Of a stretch of DNA of 64,000 bases, positions 1 to 9,792 are shown in pieces. The translations under genes were made by a program, and so were the position numbers. The stretch spans positions 248,001 through 312,000 of the forward strand of contig JACJYC010000002.1 of assembly GCA_020636325.1 (NCBI GenBank). The letters are read 5' to 3'. The notes beneath the pieces are model-generated. The model saw only the letters and a list, made by a program, of their open reading frames with translations. It was not told the origin of the DNA and did not search any database. This DNA is from Lewinellaceae bacterium. GTDB taxonomy: Bacteria; Bacteroidota; Bacteroidia; Chitinophagales; Saprospiraceae. Positions within the stretch are counted from its first letter, which is position 1. Each line of letters begins with the position of its first letter.

Positions 1-1407
1 AGGCTGGATGCGCAAATAAGCGGGCGGTTAGGCTTCAAACAGGTCACGGCCGACCTTTTGCGCCGTATTGACATCACATTCGACCAGCTGCCCGTCAGAA
101 GTTATGAACTCCTTTACGAAGAAGGCGCATTTTATAAAACATTGCTTTCCCTGATTATTGAACAAGACAATGAGAAAACTGAATTTTACCGGCATGGGTT
201 CGAATATTATGACCTGGTCAGGGGTAATAACGGAGATTATTCCCCTTACGAGAGCAATTCAACAGAATGGACCGCCCAAGCAGATGGCGTTGAGGCCGGC
301 ATGATCAACCCGGTGCCGGGCTTTGGCGGAGAAATGTCCCTTTTGGGCGGATCAGAATCAAGCAATTACGGCTTCGGCGGCACTTTGACAATCGGACTGC
401 CTGTAAAGTGCAGTTCCAAAGATTTTTCAGCCGGTGTGAACTTCGGCTATTCTGACTCAGAAAGTGCCGGTTTGGTAGCCTTCGTCGATATAGATGGCGA
501 TGACCTGCCGGATAAGGTTTTCAAAGAGAGCAATGGATTGTCCTACAGGCCAAATCCATTGGCCGGGAACGGAACGGCGTTCGGCGAAAAACGGCCAATA
601 CTGAATATATCCCAATTCAGCGAATCAGCATCAAGCAGCTATTCTATCGGATTTGAAGCTTCATTTCACATCTTTGCCGGCCGGACGACGACCAAGTCTA
701 AAACGAAAACAGATGTTTATTTCTCCGATTTTAATGGGGATGGCCTGCTGGATGTAGCCATTCGCGGGAAAGTCTGGTTCAATCATATCAACGCTCAGGG
801 ATTTCCCGAATTTACCACCAATAGTGCGGACACGCCGAACAGGATTATACCCGGAGCTCCCCTCAGTAATGACATACTGACATTTGACCCGGAGGAACAG
901 GAAGCGCTGATCGATGAGAACCCGCTCCATGATATGGTGAGGGTTTGGCGGCCGCCTTTTTCAGGAAAGGTCACCATCAGGGCGCCCGTGAAATTGCTGG
1001 AAGACACAAGTCCAGCTGCCCAGCAATACATCACCAATGATGGTGTTTCGGTGAAAATACAGCATAATGACCACGAATTCATCCTGCCGCCTGATCAAAG
1101 CCGGATTCTCAGGAATAATTACGAAGAAAGGCTCAGCGCCCCTTTCCCTTCCATGGTTGTTGACACAGGTGACCTGATTTTCTTCCGGTTACAATCGGTG
1201 TTCAACGGTGCCTTGGACCAGGTTACTTGGGACCCGGAAATCAATTATGATACAATTTATGCCCCCAATGTTTTACCCGACGAAAAAGACGCCAATGGCA
1301 TGCTCGTACATAGATACAAAGCTTCAGAAGATTTCATTCTTAGCGAGCTCCACAAACAGTCACGATGCCCTATCAAAGGCAAATCCGAATTGAAGGAAGG
1401 TTCGTAA
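1..1407 (+). CDS. SpvB/TcB-type toxin, N-terminal part (5' end outside window)
   Basis: The frame is open from base 1, so the true start lies upstream; the TTG at 58 is only the first start-like codon in the window. Two D-x-D/N-G-D-x-x-x-D motifs (DIDGDDLPD near 500 and DFNGDGLLD near 730) are calcium-binding FG-GAP/VCBS-like repeats typical of the beta-propeller of SpvB and TcB insecticidal-toxin proteins. The frame stops at 1407 inside a region where another frame, open from 1344, continues the same kind of protein (DINGDRYPD, DVNGDGLVD). Conceptually joining the frames around 1355-1365 gives one uninterrupted TcB-RHS protein, so I infer that this ORF and the next are one gene split by a one-base frameshift, natural or from sequencing. 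In the family this part forms the cocoon and propeller that hold and load the toxic tip. Confidence 0.8.
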   Translation, partial: RLDAQISGRLGFKQVTADLLRRIDITFDQLPVRSYELLYEEGAFYKTLLSLIIEQDNEKTEFYRHGFEYYDLVRGNNGDYSPYESNSTEWTAQADGVEAGMINPVPGFGGEMSLLGGSESSNYGFGGTLTIGLPVKCSSKDFSAGVNFGYSDSESAGLVAFVDIDGDDLPDKVFKESNGLSYRPNPLAGNGTAFGEKRPILNISQFSESASSSYSIGFEASFHIFAGRTTTKSKTKTDVYFSDFNGDGLLDVAIRGKVWFNHINAQGFPEFTTNSADTPNRIIPGAPLSNDILTFDPEEQEALIDENPLHDMVRVWRPPFSGKVTIRAPVKLLEDTSPAAQQYITNDGVSVKIQHNDHEFILPPDQSRILRNNYEERLSAPFPSMVVDTGDLIFFRLQSVFNGALDQVTWDPEINYDTIYAPNVLPDEKDANGMLVHRYKASEDFILSELHKQSRCPIKGKSELKEGS

Positions 1408-4400
1408 AGCAGATCACTTCTGATAGTGTAGCGGTAGAAATTTTAAAAATGAATTCTCTGGGAGAAACCACTGAGCTGTTCAGTAAAAAGTACGATTGGA
1501 GTCTTCCGGCAGATGAAATAATTCAGTTCGGATTGCCTGTAAATGTAGATGCAGGTGATGATATTGCTTTCAAGATAAGATCAAAAACAAACATCGACTG
1601 GAATGCTATTGTTTTCAGCCCTACTCTTTATTATATTAATGCCTTCAATGAGGCAATGGAGCCCATAAATGTAACCGCCCCCAACGGAACAGACCCTATT
1701 CATGTATTCTGCCCGGCTGTGGAATATTCCATGTTCAATTATACTGTCCGCAAAACGGAGGTTTTTACCGCTGAATCTGAAGGAACTCTTGAAGTCAACC
1801 CTCACATAAATTTTCCGTTTAACCTTGACTTCGATCCGCCTGTACAAGGCGAGGTGACACTGTCCATCAAGGGAATCAACAAGCTCTATGCCTGCACGAC
1901 CTTTCAGGTAGTCAACGACTCTATTTCAATTGAAGCGGATCTCCCGTTGACAGCAAATATCCCGGCCGGCGAACCGGTTTATATTGAGTACCATATCCCT
2001 TCCAGAGGTCTGGCAGATTCTGTAGCCAGAGCGTATTTATTTACGGACATTCGATTTGACAACCAGCCGGTTTCCTTCGCGACCGGGATGTTTACAACAC
2101 TTATTGAGCATGAATTCATACTTGGCCCGCTTTACCGGGGATGGGGGCATTTTGGCTACAACGGCAATCGGGAACGGGCAAATCAACCTATCAACAGGGC
2201 TGAATTAAGGATCGATCCGGCGCTAAAGGACGCTCCAACAGCGGATGAACTGGACCAGATGGTACAGGATCCGGATAACGTACACTCCGGCTATGATCCG
2301 GTCAAAGACAACTTCATCCTGTTGGTCGCAGATGCCAAACAAAAACGATGGATCGGTTACGATCGGTTAACTTGGTTGGCAAAAGACACCGTGAGCAGCT
2401 CCCGATTCGGAGACGATGATATTCTGTTGACCCCTCCTCCGGTTGGAGGTGTGGGAGTGCTCAATTCACCCAGGAAAATTTCCATCGCAAAGGCAACAAC
2501 CTGGGCGGGTGGCGTTAACGGGTTCGGCGCCGGAATATCAGGTAGCCGATCGGAAAACACTTCCACCACCCGGATTGAAGTAATGGATATAAACGGAGAC
2601 AGATACCCTGATATCATCGGACCCGATTTTATCCAGCCCACAACTCCTTTGGGCGGCAGAGATAATCAACTTATTGCACATGAGCTTGGCGTCCATCAAT
2701 CAGCTAGTACTTCAACCGGGGCTTCCGCAAGCGGTTCATTCCCTACCTCAAAGAACAGCAACTCCAACACACTGGGTAAAGGAGCGGTTTCGACCGTCGC
2801 CAACGAGGCCGGCACAGTGAATAGCAGTCCTTGCAAGTCTGAGAAAGCCACGGACGCCGCCAAATCGTCTATCGGCATCAGCGGTTCGGGCAATTTCAAC
2901 ACCAGTACCGACTTTACGGAATTTACCTGGATGGATGTGAATGGTGACGGATTGGTCGATCAGATCCATCGGAATGGCATGGTGAGGCTCAACCTCGGTA
3001 ATCGCTTTCTTGAACCAGAACTCTGGAGCGGGCAATTTGCCATTCGCGAAGGCGAAAGCCTGGATTACGGAGCAGGATTGGGATTGGACTTCGCATCTGC
3101 TTTCAACTGGGGGAACATGAGCATATCCGGAGGCATAAGCGTATCCAAAACAGAAAATTTCGCAACCAAAGCCCTCCAGGATGTAAATGGCGACGGCCTC
3201 CTTGATTTTGTAGTCGATGTTGACCCATTAAAAGTTCGGCTGAATCTGGGCGCTCGTTTTTCCGATGCGATCACCTGGACCGGAGCCTCGCTGCTGGATA
3301 AAGGTGTTTCAACCGGAGAAGGTGTCAATGCAGCATTTACCATTTGCATCCATATACCTATTCCTTTTGCTCCATTTAAGATCTGCATCAATCCCAACGG
3401 ATCAACAGGTCAGGGAGCAAGCAGGGAGATACAACAATTTGCGGATGTCAACGGAGATGGATATCCCGACATTGTAAAATCGGATAACGAACAGACCATG
3501 CAGGTCAAATTATCCAAAATTGGGAAAACCAACCTCCTCAAAACCATCCTTAACCCCCTCGGCGGCGCCGTTACCCTGGATTATGACATCACAAAAAACA
3601 CCTACGAAATGCCCCAGAGCCGGTGGCTGCTCACCAGCGTAGAAACCGATGACGGACTGCCGGGCGACGGCCCAACCCGGATGAAAACCACCATGGAATA
3701 CCGAGACGGGCGCTACGACCGCCGCCAACGGGAATTTTACGGGTTCCGGACGGTGATCTCCCGCCAGCTCGATACCGGCAACGGTGATGCGCTTTACCGC
3801 TACAGCACCCAGGAATACGAAAACTCGGATTATTACCGCAAAGGCATCCTGCTGAGCGAGACCTTCCGGGATAAAGACGGCAATAAGTACACGGAAACCC
3901 TCAACACCTACGAATACCGTGATATCCATACCGGTACCGTAGTGCCGGCCGATTTTTTCACTACCAATGAAACCGGTTCTGTTTTCCCCGCTCTGATCCA
4001 GACCCTTGAAAACTATTACGAAGGCCAACCCGCGCCCGGACTCTTTACCCGGATCGCATACAATTACGACGGATACGGGAATGTGATCAGCTATACCGAT
4101 TTCGCCAATGACGATGCCAACGAACAGATCCACGCCGACGTAACCTACCACTATGACACGAATAAACACCTGGTTTCGGTTCCGGCGGCCATCCGGGTAA
4201 CCAATTCCGGCGGGACCCTCCTGCGCAAACGGGAAGCGGATATTGACGATGCCGGCAACGTGACGCAGATCCGCCAATTCCTGGATGCTTCCACATCAGC
4301 CGATTATGACATGGAATACGATGGGTACGGCAATCTCACCAAAATCACCCGCCCGCCGAATGAAAATGGTGAACGGGTCTGGTATGCTTACGAATATGAC

Positions 4401-7400
4401 GACCAGGTGCAGACCTACACCGTTCTTGTTCACGATGTATATCAGGACACCTCCCGGGCGGTTTATGATTACCGCTTCGGGTTACCCATCGAAACCACGG
4501 ATAAAAACGGACAGATCATCCGGTACACCCTCGACGCAGCGGGCAGAATTGCCACGGTCACCAGCCCGTACGAACTGGCATCCGGAGCGCCTTATACTAT
4601 TTCCAACGCCTATTACCCCCAGGCCGATGTACCCTACGCCGTGACCCGGCACTTTGACCCGGAAACCGGACAGGATATTGAAACCTATACCTTTATGGAT
4701 GGCCTGGCCCGACCCGTTCAGGTGAAAAAGACGGGGTCACTGTTCAAAGGCGAAGATCAACAGGATGTGCCGGATATGATCGTTTCCGGAAGGGTGGTTT
4801 TTGACGGGCTGGGCAGAACGGTGTCTGCCTACTACCCCACCAGGGAACCATTCGGAAATAATGGTCAGTTTAATACCGGCTTTGACAATATTACCCCGAC
4901 AAAAACTACCTATGACGTCCTTGACCGGCAACTGACGACCACCCTGCCGGACGGCGCCCAAACCCGGATGACCTATAGCATCGGACCGGATAATTCCGGG
5001 GTAACCACTTTTGTCACCGCCGTAGTGGATGCGCTGGGCAATGAAAAAGAATCCTATAACGATATCCGCACCCGGCAGCGGGCCATTACTGATCACGGCC
5101 CGGACGGACCAATCTGGACCACTTTCCGGTACAATGCCATTTCGGAACTCCTGACGGTAACCGATGCCGGCGGCAATGTGACCCGTTACTCCTACGACCA
5201 ACTGGGCAGAAAGTTGACCGTTGACCACCCGGATAACGGCCTGACCGAATTCCGCTATGACCTGTCCGGTAACCTCACCAGCAAGATAACCGCACAGATC
5301 CGGCAAAAATACCCGGATGGGGGGGCCATCCGGTATACCTACGACAAACAGCGTTTGATCCAGATCGACTATCCCGAGAACTTCCAGAACAAGGTGAAAT
5401 TCTATTACGGCAGCTCGCTGGATACAGCCGGTCACCGCGCCCGCGGCCGGATCTGGTTGCAGGAAGACGCCTCCGGCGGTCAGGAATTTTTCTACGGCCC
5501 GCTGGGCGAAGTGACCAAGACCATCCGCACCCTGCTGATCAATACGAACACCTCCATGACCTTCGTATGGGAGGATGAATACGACTCCTGGAACCGCATC
5601 CAGAAAATGAAATATCCCGATGGTGAAATCGTGGACTACCACTACAACCGGGCCGGAAAGCTGAACCGGATGACCTCCACCAAAGTGGACCAGCCCTATA
5701 CGATGGTCCGACAAATGGGTTACGACGAATTTGAGCAGCGCATCTTCCTGAAATACGGCAATGGAACCACCACCAAATACGAGTACGATCCCAGCCGTCG
5801 CTGGCTGGACCATCTGGTGGCAAGGGGCCCGGGCCGGATGATGATGGACAACCGATATGAGTACAACCGGATGGGTAATATCCTCTCCATCCGGAACACG
5901 GCGCCCGCCGGCGTTTCAGAACTGGGCGGCGCTACCGAAAACCGTTTCGTTTACGACGGCCTATACCGGCTGGTGAGCGCCACCGGCAACCAGGAAAAAC
6001 CGGGAGCGACAGAGGCCTATTCCATGATGATGGAATACGACAACCTGCACAACATCAACCACAAGACCCAGTCACATACCCATAACGGCACAGAGATTGC
6101 GCTGACCTCTTATACCTATGACTACCTGTACGACCCCGCAGACCGGCCGCATACCCCGGCACAGATCGGTGACAAGAAATACGGCTATGACGCCAACGGC
6201 AACCAGACCGGCTGGATCCAGGACAACCGCCCCGATTTCCGGAAGATCTCCTGGGACGAGGACAACCGCATCACGGCCATTCAGGATAACGGCTACCTGA
6301 ACCGGTACACCTATGATGCCGGTGGAGAGCGGGTGATCAAGAGTCATGGCGGTATGCAGGCCGTATTTGTGGACGGCTCGATTGCCGGCCCCATCAGTCA
6401 CGACGAAAACTATACCGCCTATGTCAGCCCCTACCTGGTTTTCCGCGAACAAGGCTTTACCAAACATTACTACCTGGAAGGTCAGCGGATCATGAGCAAG
6501 ATCGGTACAGGGGATTTCTACACCAACACCATTCCCCTCGGCACGGGCATCACGGCCGGCAACCTCAACTATGCCGACCGACGGGATCTGCTGAAAGCTG
6601 CCCTGGTCCGGTTCCTGCGGGAAAATGTGATGGCCGACAACCTGCCCACGCTGGAGGACAGCATCCGGTTTGTGCAGGATGCCGGAATCCCGATCCCCTC
6701 CTTCGACCTTGAGGACTATACCAACCCACCTATCGGCTGGCCCGGACCTGATCCGACCCACGCTGACTCTATCTGTGCGCCCTGGCCCCCTGATCCGCGC
6801 GAGGCCAACGCGACCAACGGCAACGTCGAGGCGGGCTACGGTTTTATTGCCTATGCCGGAGTGCCGGAGTTCAACCAGTTCTACTACCACCCCGACCACC
6901 TGGGCAGCACCAGCTATATCACCGATCTGAACGGATCGGTGCGCCAGTACGCCGCGTATTTCCCTTACGGAGAGATCTTCTTCGAAGAACACCTGAACAC
7001 CACCAGTCAGCCTTATCTCTTTAACGACAAGGAACTGGACCGGGAAACCGGCCTTTATTACTACGGCGCCCGGTATTATGACCCGCGCATCAGTATGTGG
7101 GCGAGCGTGGATCCGATGGCGGAGAAGTATCCTGGGTGGAGCGGGTATAATTATACGATGTGGAATCCGGTGGTGATGGTGGATCCGGATGGGAGAAGTG
7201 CTGAAGAGTTTTTTGAAATATTGAATGAAGAGGCTTTTGATGTTGGAGTTAGAATAAAGGGAGGAGTAAAAGGTATAGGAAATTTTGCCAAGAATACTTT
7301 GAACAGTACCTATAATTTACTTCGCCATCCTATTAATACAATAACATCCTTAAAGGAATCTATTCAGTCTATTGCAAACAATCCAAAAGTTGTAGCCGAC

Positions 7401-7865
7401 AATATTAAAAAAGCCATTTTGCAAGCGAATGATGAAGAACTTGCAGCAATGGTATCGGAGGCCGTTATGTCAATAGGATCACTGGCGGCTCCTTATGCTG
7501 AGGCAGGAAGTTTAGCAAAAATTGGAGAAAAATTACCTAATATTGTAAAAGCTATTAAAGGATCTAAATCAGTTACAAATTTTTTGAAGTTTGGAGGAGA
7601 CGAAGCTGTACAGCATTTTGGTAAACATGCAGATCAAATAATGTCAGTTACAGGAAAAACCAGTTACAATCTTAAAAATTATATTGAGGATGCCAACTGG
7701 ATTATACGGAATGGTACCTATAGTTCGGAACTTAATGGCTATTATTATTTCATGGGTAATGCTTCGAAAGGTGAGTCATTGTTTGGTTTTGTTGGTTTAA
7801 AAGATGGAGGCTCTACTATTTCAACTTTCCATATTAAAACTGCAACTCAGCTAGGGCTTAAATAA
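1365..7865 (+). CDS. TcB/RHS polymorphic toxin with AT-rich C-terminal toxin tip
   Basis: 2166 residues from ATG 1365, but probably the continuation of the preceding frame. Domains in order: four FG-GAP/VCBS motifs (about residues 407, 522, 604, 692); a TcdB middle/N-terminal region (about 722-800, ending EFYGFRTV); many YD/RHS repeats (about 885-1655); the RHS-associated core (about 1835-1943, with YHPDHLGSTSY, GLYYYGARYYDPR and closing DPDGR); then a 223-residue tip. From about 7200 the DNA turns AT-rich while the core is GC-rich, the mark of a swapped toxin module. The tip ends with an H-F-G-K-H motif, a GY-rich stretch and STFHIK, which recalls BECR-fold RNase tips of other RHS toxins; that is recognition by eye and uncertain. 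The family encapsulates the tip in an RHS shell and releases it by self-cleavage at the core end. A candidate immunity gene starts 5 bases after the stop. Confidence 0.9.
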   Translation: MPYQRQIRIEGRFVKQITSDSVAVEILKMNSLGETTELFSKKYDWSLPADEIIQFGLPVNVDAGDDIAFKIRSKTNIDWNAIVFSPTLYYINAFNEAMEPINVTAPNGTDPIHVFCPAVEYSMFNYTVRKTEVFTAESEGTLEVNPHINFPFNLDFDPPVQGEVTLSIKGINKLYACTTFQVVNDSISIEADLPLTANIPAGEPVYIEYHIPSRGLADSVARAYLFTDIRFDNQPVSFATGMFTTLIEHEFILGPLYRGWGHFGYNGNRERANQPINRAELRIDPALKDAPTADELDQMVQDPDNVHSGYDPVKDNFILLVADAKQKRWIGYDRLTWLAKDTVSSSRFGDDDILLTPPPVGGVGVLNSPRKISIAKATTWAGGVNGFGAGISGSRSENTSTTRIEVMDINGDRYPDIIGPDFIQPTTPLGGRDNQLIAHELGVHQSASTSTGASASGSFPTSKNSNSNTLGKGAVSTVANEAGTVNSSPCKSEKATDAAKSSIGISGSGNFNTSTDFTEFTWMDVNGDGLVDQIHRNGMVRLNLGNRFLEPELWSGQFAIREGESLDYGAGLGLDFASAFNWGNMSISGGISVSKTENFATKALQDVNGDGLLDFVVDVDPLKVRLNLGARFSDAITWTGASLLDKGVSTGEGVNAAFTICIHIPIPFAPFKICINPNGSTGQGASREIQQFADVNGDGYPDIVKSDNEQTMQVKLSKIGKTNLLKTILNPLGGAVTLDYDITKNTYEMPQSRWLLTSVETDDGLPGDGPTRMKTTMEYRDGRYDRRQREFYGFRTVISRQLDTGNGDALYRYSTQEYENSDYYRKGILLSETFRDKDGNKYTETLNTYEYRDIHTGTVVPADFFTTNETGSVFPALIQTLENYYEGQPAPGLFTRIAYNYDGYGNVISYTDFANDDANEQIHADVTYHYDTNKHLVSVPAAIRVTNSGGTLLRKREADIDDAGNVTQIRQFLDASTSADYDMEYDGYGNLTKITRPPNENGERVWYAYEYDDQVQTYTVLVHDVYQDTSRAVYDYRFGLPIETTDKNGQIIRYTLDAAGRIATVTSPYELASGAPYTISNAYYPQADVPYAVTRHFDPETGQDIETYTFMDGLARPVQVKKTGSLFKGEDQQDVPDMIVSGRVVFDGLGRTVSAYYPTREPFGNNGQFNTGFDNITPTKTTYDVLDRQLTTTLPDGAQTRMTYSIGPDNSGVTTFVTAVVDALGNEKESYNDIRTRQRAITDHGPDGPIWTTFRYNAISELLTVTDAGGNVTRYSYDQLGRKLTVDHPDNGLTEFRYDLSGNLTSKITAQIRQKYPDGGAIRYTYDKQRLIQIDYPENFQNKVKFYYGSSLDTAGHRARGRIWLQEDASGGQEFFYGPLGEVTKTIRTLLINTNTSMTFVWEDEYDSWNRIQKMKYPDGEIVDYHYNRAGKLNRMTSTKVDQPYTMVRQMGYDEFEQRIFLKYGNGTTTKYEYDPSRRWLDHLVARGPGRMMMDNRYEYNRMGNILSIRNTAPAGVSELGGATENRFVYDGLYRLVSATGNQEKPGATEAYSMMMEYDNLHNINHKTQSHTHNGTEIALTSYTYDYLYDPADRPHTPAQIGDKKYGYDANGNQTGWIQDNRPDFRKISWDEDNRITAIQDNGYLNRYTYDAGGERVIKSHGGMQAVFVDGSIAGPISHDENYTAYVSPYLVFREQGFTKHYYLEGQRIMSKIGTGDFYTNTIPLGTGITAGNLNYADRRDLLKAALVRFLRENVMADNLPTLEDSIRFVQDAGIPIPSFDLEDYTNPPIGWPGPDPTHADSICAPWPPDPREANATNGNVEAGYGFIAYAGVPEFNQFYYHPDHLGSTSYITDLNGSVRQYAAYFPYGEIFFEEHLNTTSQPYLFNDKELDRETGLYYYGARYYDPRISMWASVDPMAEKYPGWSGYNYTMWNPVVMVDPDGRSAEEFFEILNEEAFDVGVRIKGGVKGIGNFAKNTLNSTYNLLRHPINTITSLKESIQSIANNPKVVADNIKKAILQANDEELAAMVSEAVMSIGSLAAPYAEAGSLAKIGEKLPNIVKAIKGSKSVTNFLKFGGDEAVQHFGKHADQIMSVTGKTSYNLKNYIEDANWIIRNGTYSSELNGYYYFMGNASKGESLFGFVGLKDGGSTISTFHIKTATQLGLK

Positions 7866-7869
7866 AAAA

Positions 7870-8289
7870 ATGGAAAAATTTACTGTAAAAATAAAGAAAG
7901 TTGATTGGATTGATAAGGGGAATCCAGAAGCGGAAGTTTTATTTGAGGTGAATGGGATTGAGCTTTGGGCTTTTTGTCATCCCTGCGATTTTACCGAAGA
8001 TGAAATAGCAGATGTTTGTTTTAATATAGTTGATGAGAAAATAATAGAATCTATATTTTGGGATGAAAACAAGGAAAAGAAAAAAAAGATTGTACCGGCC
8101 AAAAATTATAGATGCCAATACTATTGCTATGGCCAATTAATTGGTATTCATCCTGTAAAAATTGATTGTGGACGTGTTGTTTTTGATTATGGAGACTGGA
8201 TTAATGATGAAAGAGCAATTGGCAGCTTTGTATATTTTGTAATAGCTAGACTTGATGTCTCTAGGATTAAAACACCAACAAAACATTAA
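7870..8289 (+). CDS. Candidate immunity protein for the RHS toxin tip
   Basis: 139 residues, starting 5 bases after the toxin stop and in the same AT-rich composition as the toxin tip. No signal peptide or membrane segment is visible, so it should be cytoplasmic, as expected for an antidote to a toxin that acts in the cytoplasm. The protein is acidic in its first half, contains a C-x-x-C pair (CHPC near residue 38) and further cysteines (YRCQYYC), and several tryptophans. I do not recognise a named family. The function rests on position and composition: polymorphic toxin tips are normally followed directly by a small cognate immunity gene that moves with the tip. A terminator-like hairpin lies 54 bases downstream. 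Confidence 0.75.
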   Translation: MEKFTVKIKKVDWIDKGNPEAEVLFEVNGIELWAFCHPCDFTEDEIADVCFNIVDEKIIESIFWDENKEKKKKIVPAKNYRCQYYCYGQLIGIHPVKIDCGRVVFDYGDWINDERAIGSFVYFVIARLDVSRIKTPTKH

Positions 8290-8342
8290 CCATACAACTC
8301 TTTATAAATCACCAGGAATGATTGAAATTTTTTATTAACCCA

Positions 8343-8376
8343 CAAGAGGCCCGCCCCACCCAGAGCGAGCCTCTTG
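8343..8376 (+). terminator. Hairpin after the toxin/immunity pair
   Basis: A 12-bp stem with one mismatch (8343-8354 against 8365-8376) and a 10-base loop, followed by a short pyrimidine-rich run. It lies 54 bases after the immunity stop and is placed to end that transcript. Confidence 0.5.
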
Positions 8377-8504
8377 CTTTCCCGCTCATCCCCTCTTAAC
8401 GGTGAAGCGATGAATTGCAAGACCTGAAAAACTTTGAACACCAGGTAAGTCTGGCATTTCAAAATTCCGATTTCACCTTAAAAGGGGGATGAGCGTGCTT
8501 TCCT

Positions 8505-8590
8505 GAGGAATCGAGGATGCGAAGAACCGAAGAACCGAAATCAATTCCTCGATTCCTCAGTTCCTCAATTCCTCAGTTCCTCAATTCCTC
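8505..8590. repeat. TTCCTC octad repeat hairpin
   Basis: The right side is a run of 8-base units TTCCTCAG/TTCCTCAA/TTCCTCGA; the left side (from 8506) has the complementary GAGGAATCGAGG and GAACCGAAGAACC. The arms can fold into an imperfect hairpin. Similar tracts lie at 47004-47095 and 51962-52038. Here it sits at the 3' end of the minus-strand lipoprotein gene and downstream of the plus-strand toxin unit, so it may stop transcription from both sides. Confidence 0.7.
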
Positions 8591-8597
8591 CTCCCAA

Positions 8598-9158
8598 TTA
8601 CTTCTTCCCCTTCGACGCCATCGAAGCCAGCCCGTCCAGCAACGTCGTGAACTGCTGCGAGATGCCGCCCAGGTTGTTGGTGATGCCGGCCAGCGAGCCT
8701 TTCCAGCCTTCCAGGTTGGTCGTAGCGCTGGCAACCATTTCTTTCAGATCCGCGATCTGGCCCATGACGTCGCCGCTGAGTTTGCCGGCGGCAAGGCCTT
8801 CTTTCAGGGTGTTCACTTCGGCGGCTTTTTCCGTCCATTGGCTGACAAAGCCGGTAACGGTTTCGTTCAGGGTGCTCAGGGAACCCAGTTGTTCGGTGAA
8901 GCTGGCTTTCAGTTCGCCTACTTTGGCGGTAGCGGCTTCGTCCATTTTACCGGCGAGGTCTTCCGGGACGGTCATTTGGGCCAGCATGTTGTTGGCCTTG
9001 GTCTGTTCGGCGCCCAATTGGCCGACGAATTCGGTTACGGCCGCAGTAGTCGTGTCCCAGCTGCCGACCAGCTCTTCGATCGGGGCGCGGAATTTCTCTA
9101 CGCTGTTACAGGCAAAAAGGACAAGGGTTAATCCCATCAACAATGCGTTCTTTCTCAT
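8598..9158 (-). CDS. Small helical lipoprotein, function unknown
   Basis: 186 residues. The N-terminus is a short basic start, a hydrophobic run and a lipobox-like LFAC with the cysteine at residue 17, so a lipoprotein signal is likely. The mature part is rich in alanine, threonine, leucine and glutamate with no proline-rich or beta pattern, and looks like one long helical or coiled-coil domain. It ends with a basic KGKK tail. No enzyme motif is visible. It stands alone, with a repeat hairpin at its 3' end and about 630 bases of non-coding DNA upstream; a weak TAATTTCG element at 9196-9203 could be its -7 box. Confidence 0.8.
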   Translation of the reverse strand: MRKNALLMGLTLVLFACNSVEKFRAPIEELVGSWDTTTAAVTEFVGQLGAEQTKANNMLAQMTVPEDLAGKMDEAATAKVGELKASFTEQLGSLSTLNETVTGFVSQWTEKAAEVNTLKEGLAAGKLSGDVMGQIADLKEMVASATTNLEGWKGSLAGITNNLGGISQQFTTLLDGLASMASKGKK

Positions 9159-9356
9159 GGTACTCTCGATTTTTTGGAATATGTGAAATAATGTGCGAAA
9201 TTAGCAGGTCTTCCGGAAATTTTTTTTAAAGCTTCGGAAGATTATTTTCAATTGATCGGATTCCTGACCCAAAAAACGGAATCTTGTTCGGTGAGCTCCC
9301 CAAAATTTATCCACAGACAGGAGTGAAAGGTCGGTAATTCGCCAATCTGCAGTCTG

Positions 9357-9380
9357 GTAGCTGAGCGGAGTCGAAGCTAC
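9357..9380. repeat. Short GTAGCT/AGCTAC hairpin
   Basis: GTAGCT at 9357-9362 and AGCTAC at 9375-9380 flank a 12-base GAGCGGAGTCGA loop. The core resembles the CCGTAGCT...AGCG inserts at 47043 and 53773, though it is not the same length. It lies in the gene-free stretch 9159-9792. Confidence 0.4.
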
Positions 9381-9450
9381 AACGGAGGCTTAACCATAAC
9401 AATGCGATTTTGAATGAACAATCGTTTTTTCAAAACTACTGTTCTTTTTT

Positions 9451-9575
9451 TTACCACATGAGGCATATAAGTTCACATAAGTTTTTCAATGCAATTGCAC
9501 CTTTGCGCAATTGCATTGGTTCTTCTTAAGTGTCCTTATGATTCTTATCCCGCCTTGCTGGACAAGTTGTGGTAA
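9451..9575. repeat. Palindromic intergenic element, about 125 bp
   Basis: The ends TTACCACA (9451-9458) and TGTGGTAA (9568-9575) are exact inverted repeats. The centre holds a 12-bp perfect stem (9487-9498 with 9507-9518) round an 8-base loop, and the arms between also match partly (CATAAG...CTTATG). It looks like a small non-coding inverted-repeat element (MITE or REP-like). No ORF is inside. The rest of 9159-9792 shows no gene. Confidence 0.6.
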
Positions 9576-9792
9576 AAATAAAACCCTAACCAGAATGGTT
9601 TGGCAATCGGAAGGCCAATAAACCCCAAAAAACGGCCTCGTCTTAAAACGAATTCGGACAGGATCAACCTGGAGCGCGCAGGTGGAAAAGCCGGGATTTT
9701 ATACGCGAAAGTGCCGTGGTAAGTCAGGAGAATAGCAAAATTTCGACTTCACAACGAACACCCGGCAATGAAACAGTCCAACCATAAAACCA

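Noticed and set aside
8412..8488. Short frame reading ELQDLKNFEHQVSLAF before the octad repeat
   Set aside because: No start codon and only about 25 codons; it may be a gene remnant, but nothing supports a family.
8517..9186. Plus-strand frames over the lipoprotein gene
   Set aside because: Antisense to a frame with a clear lipobox signal.
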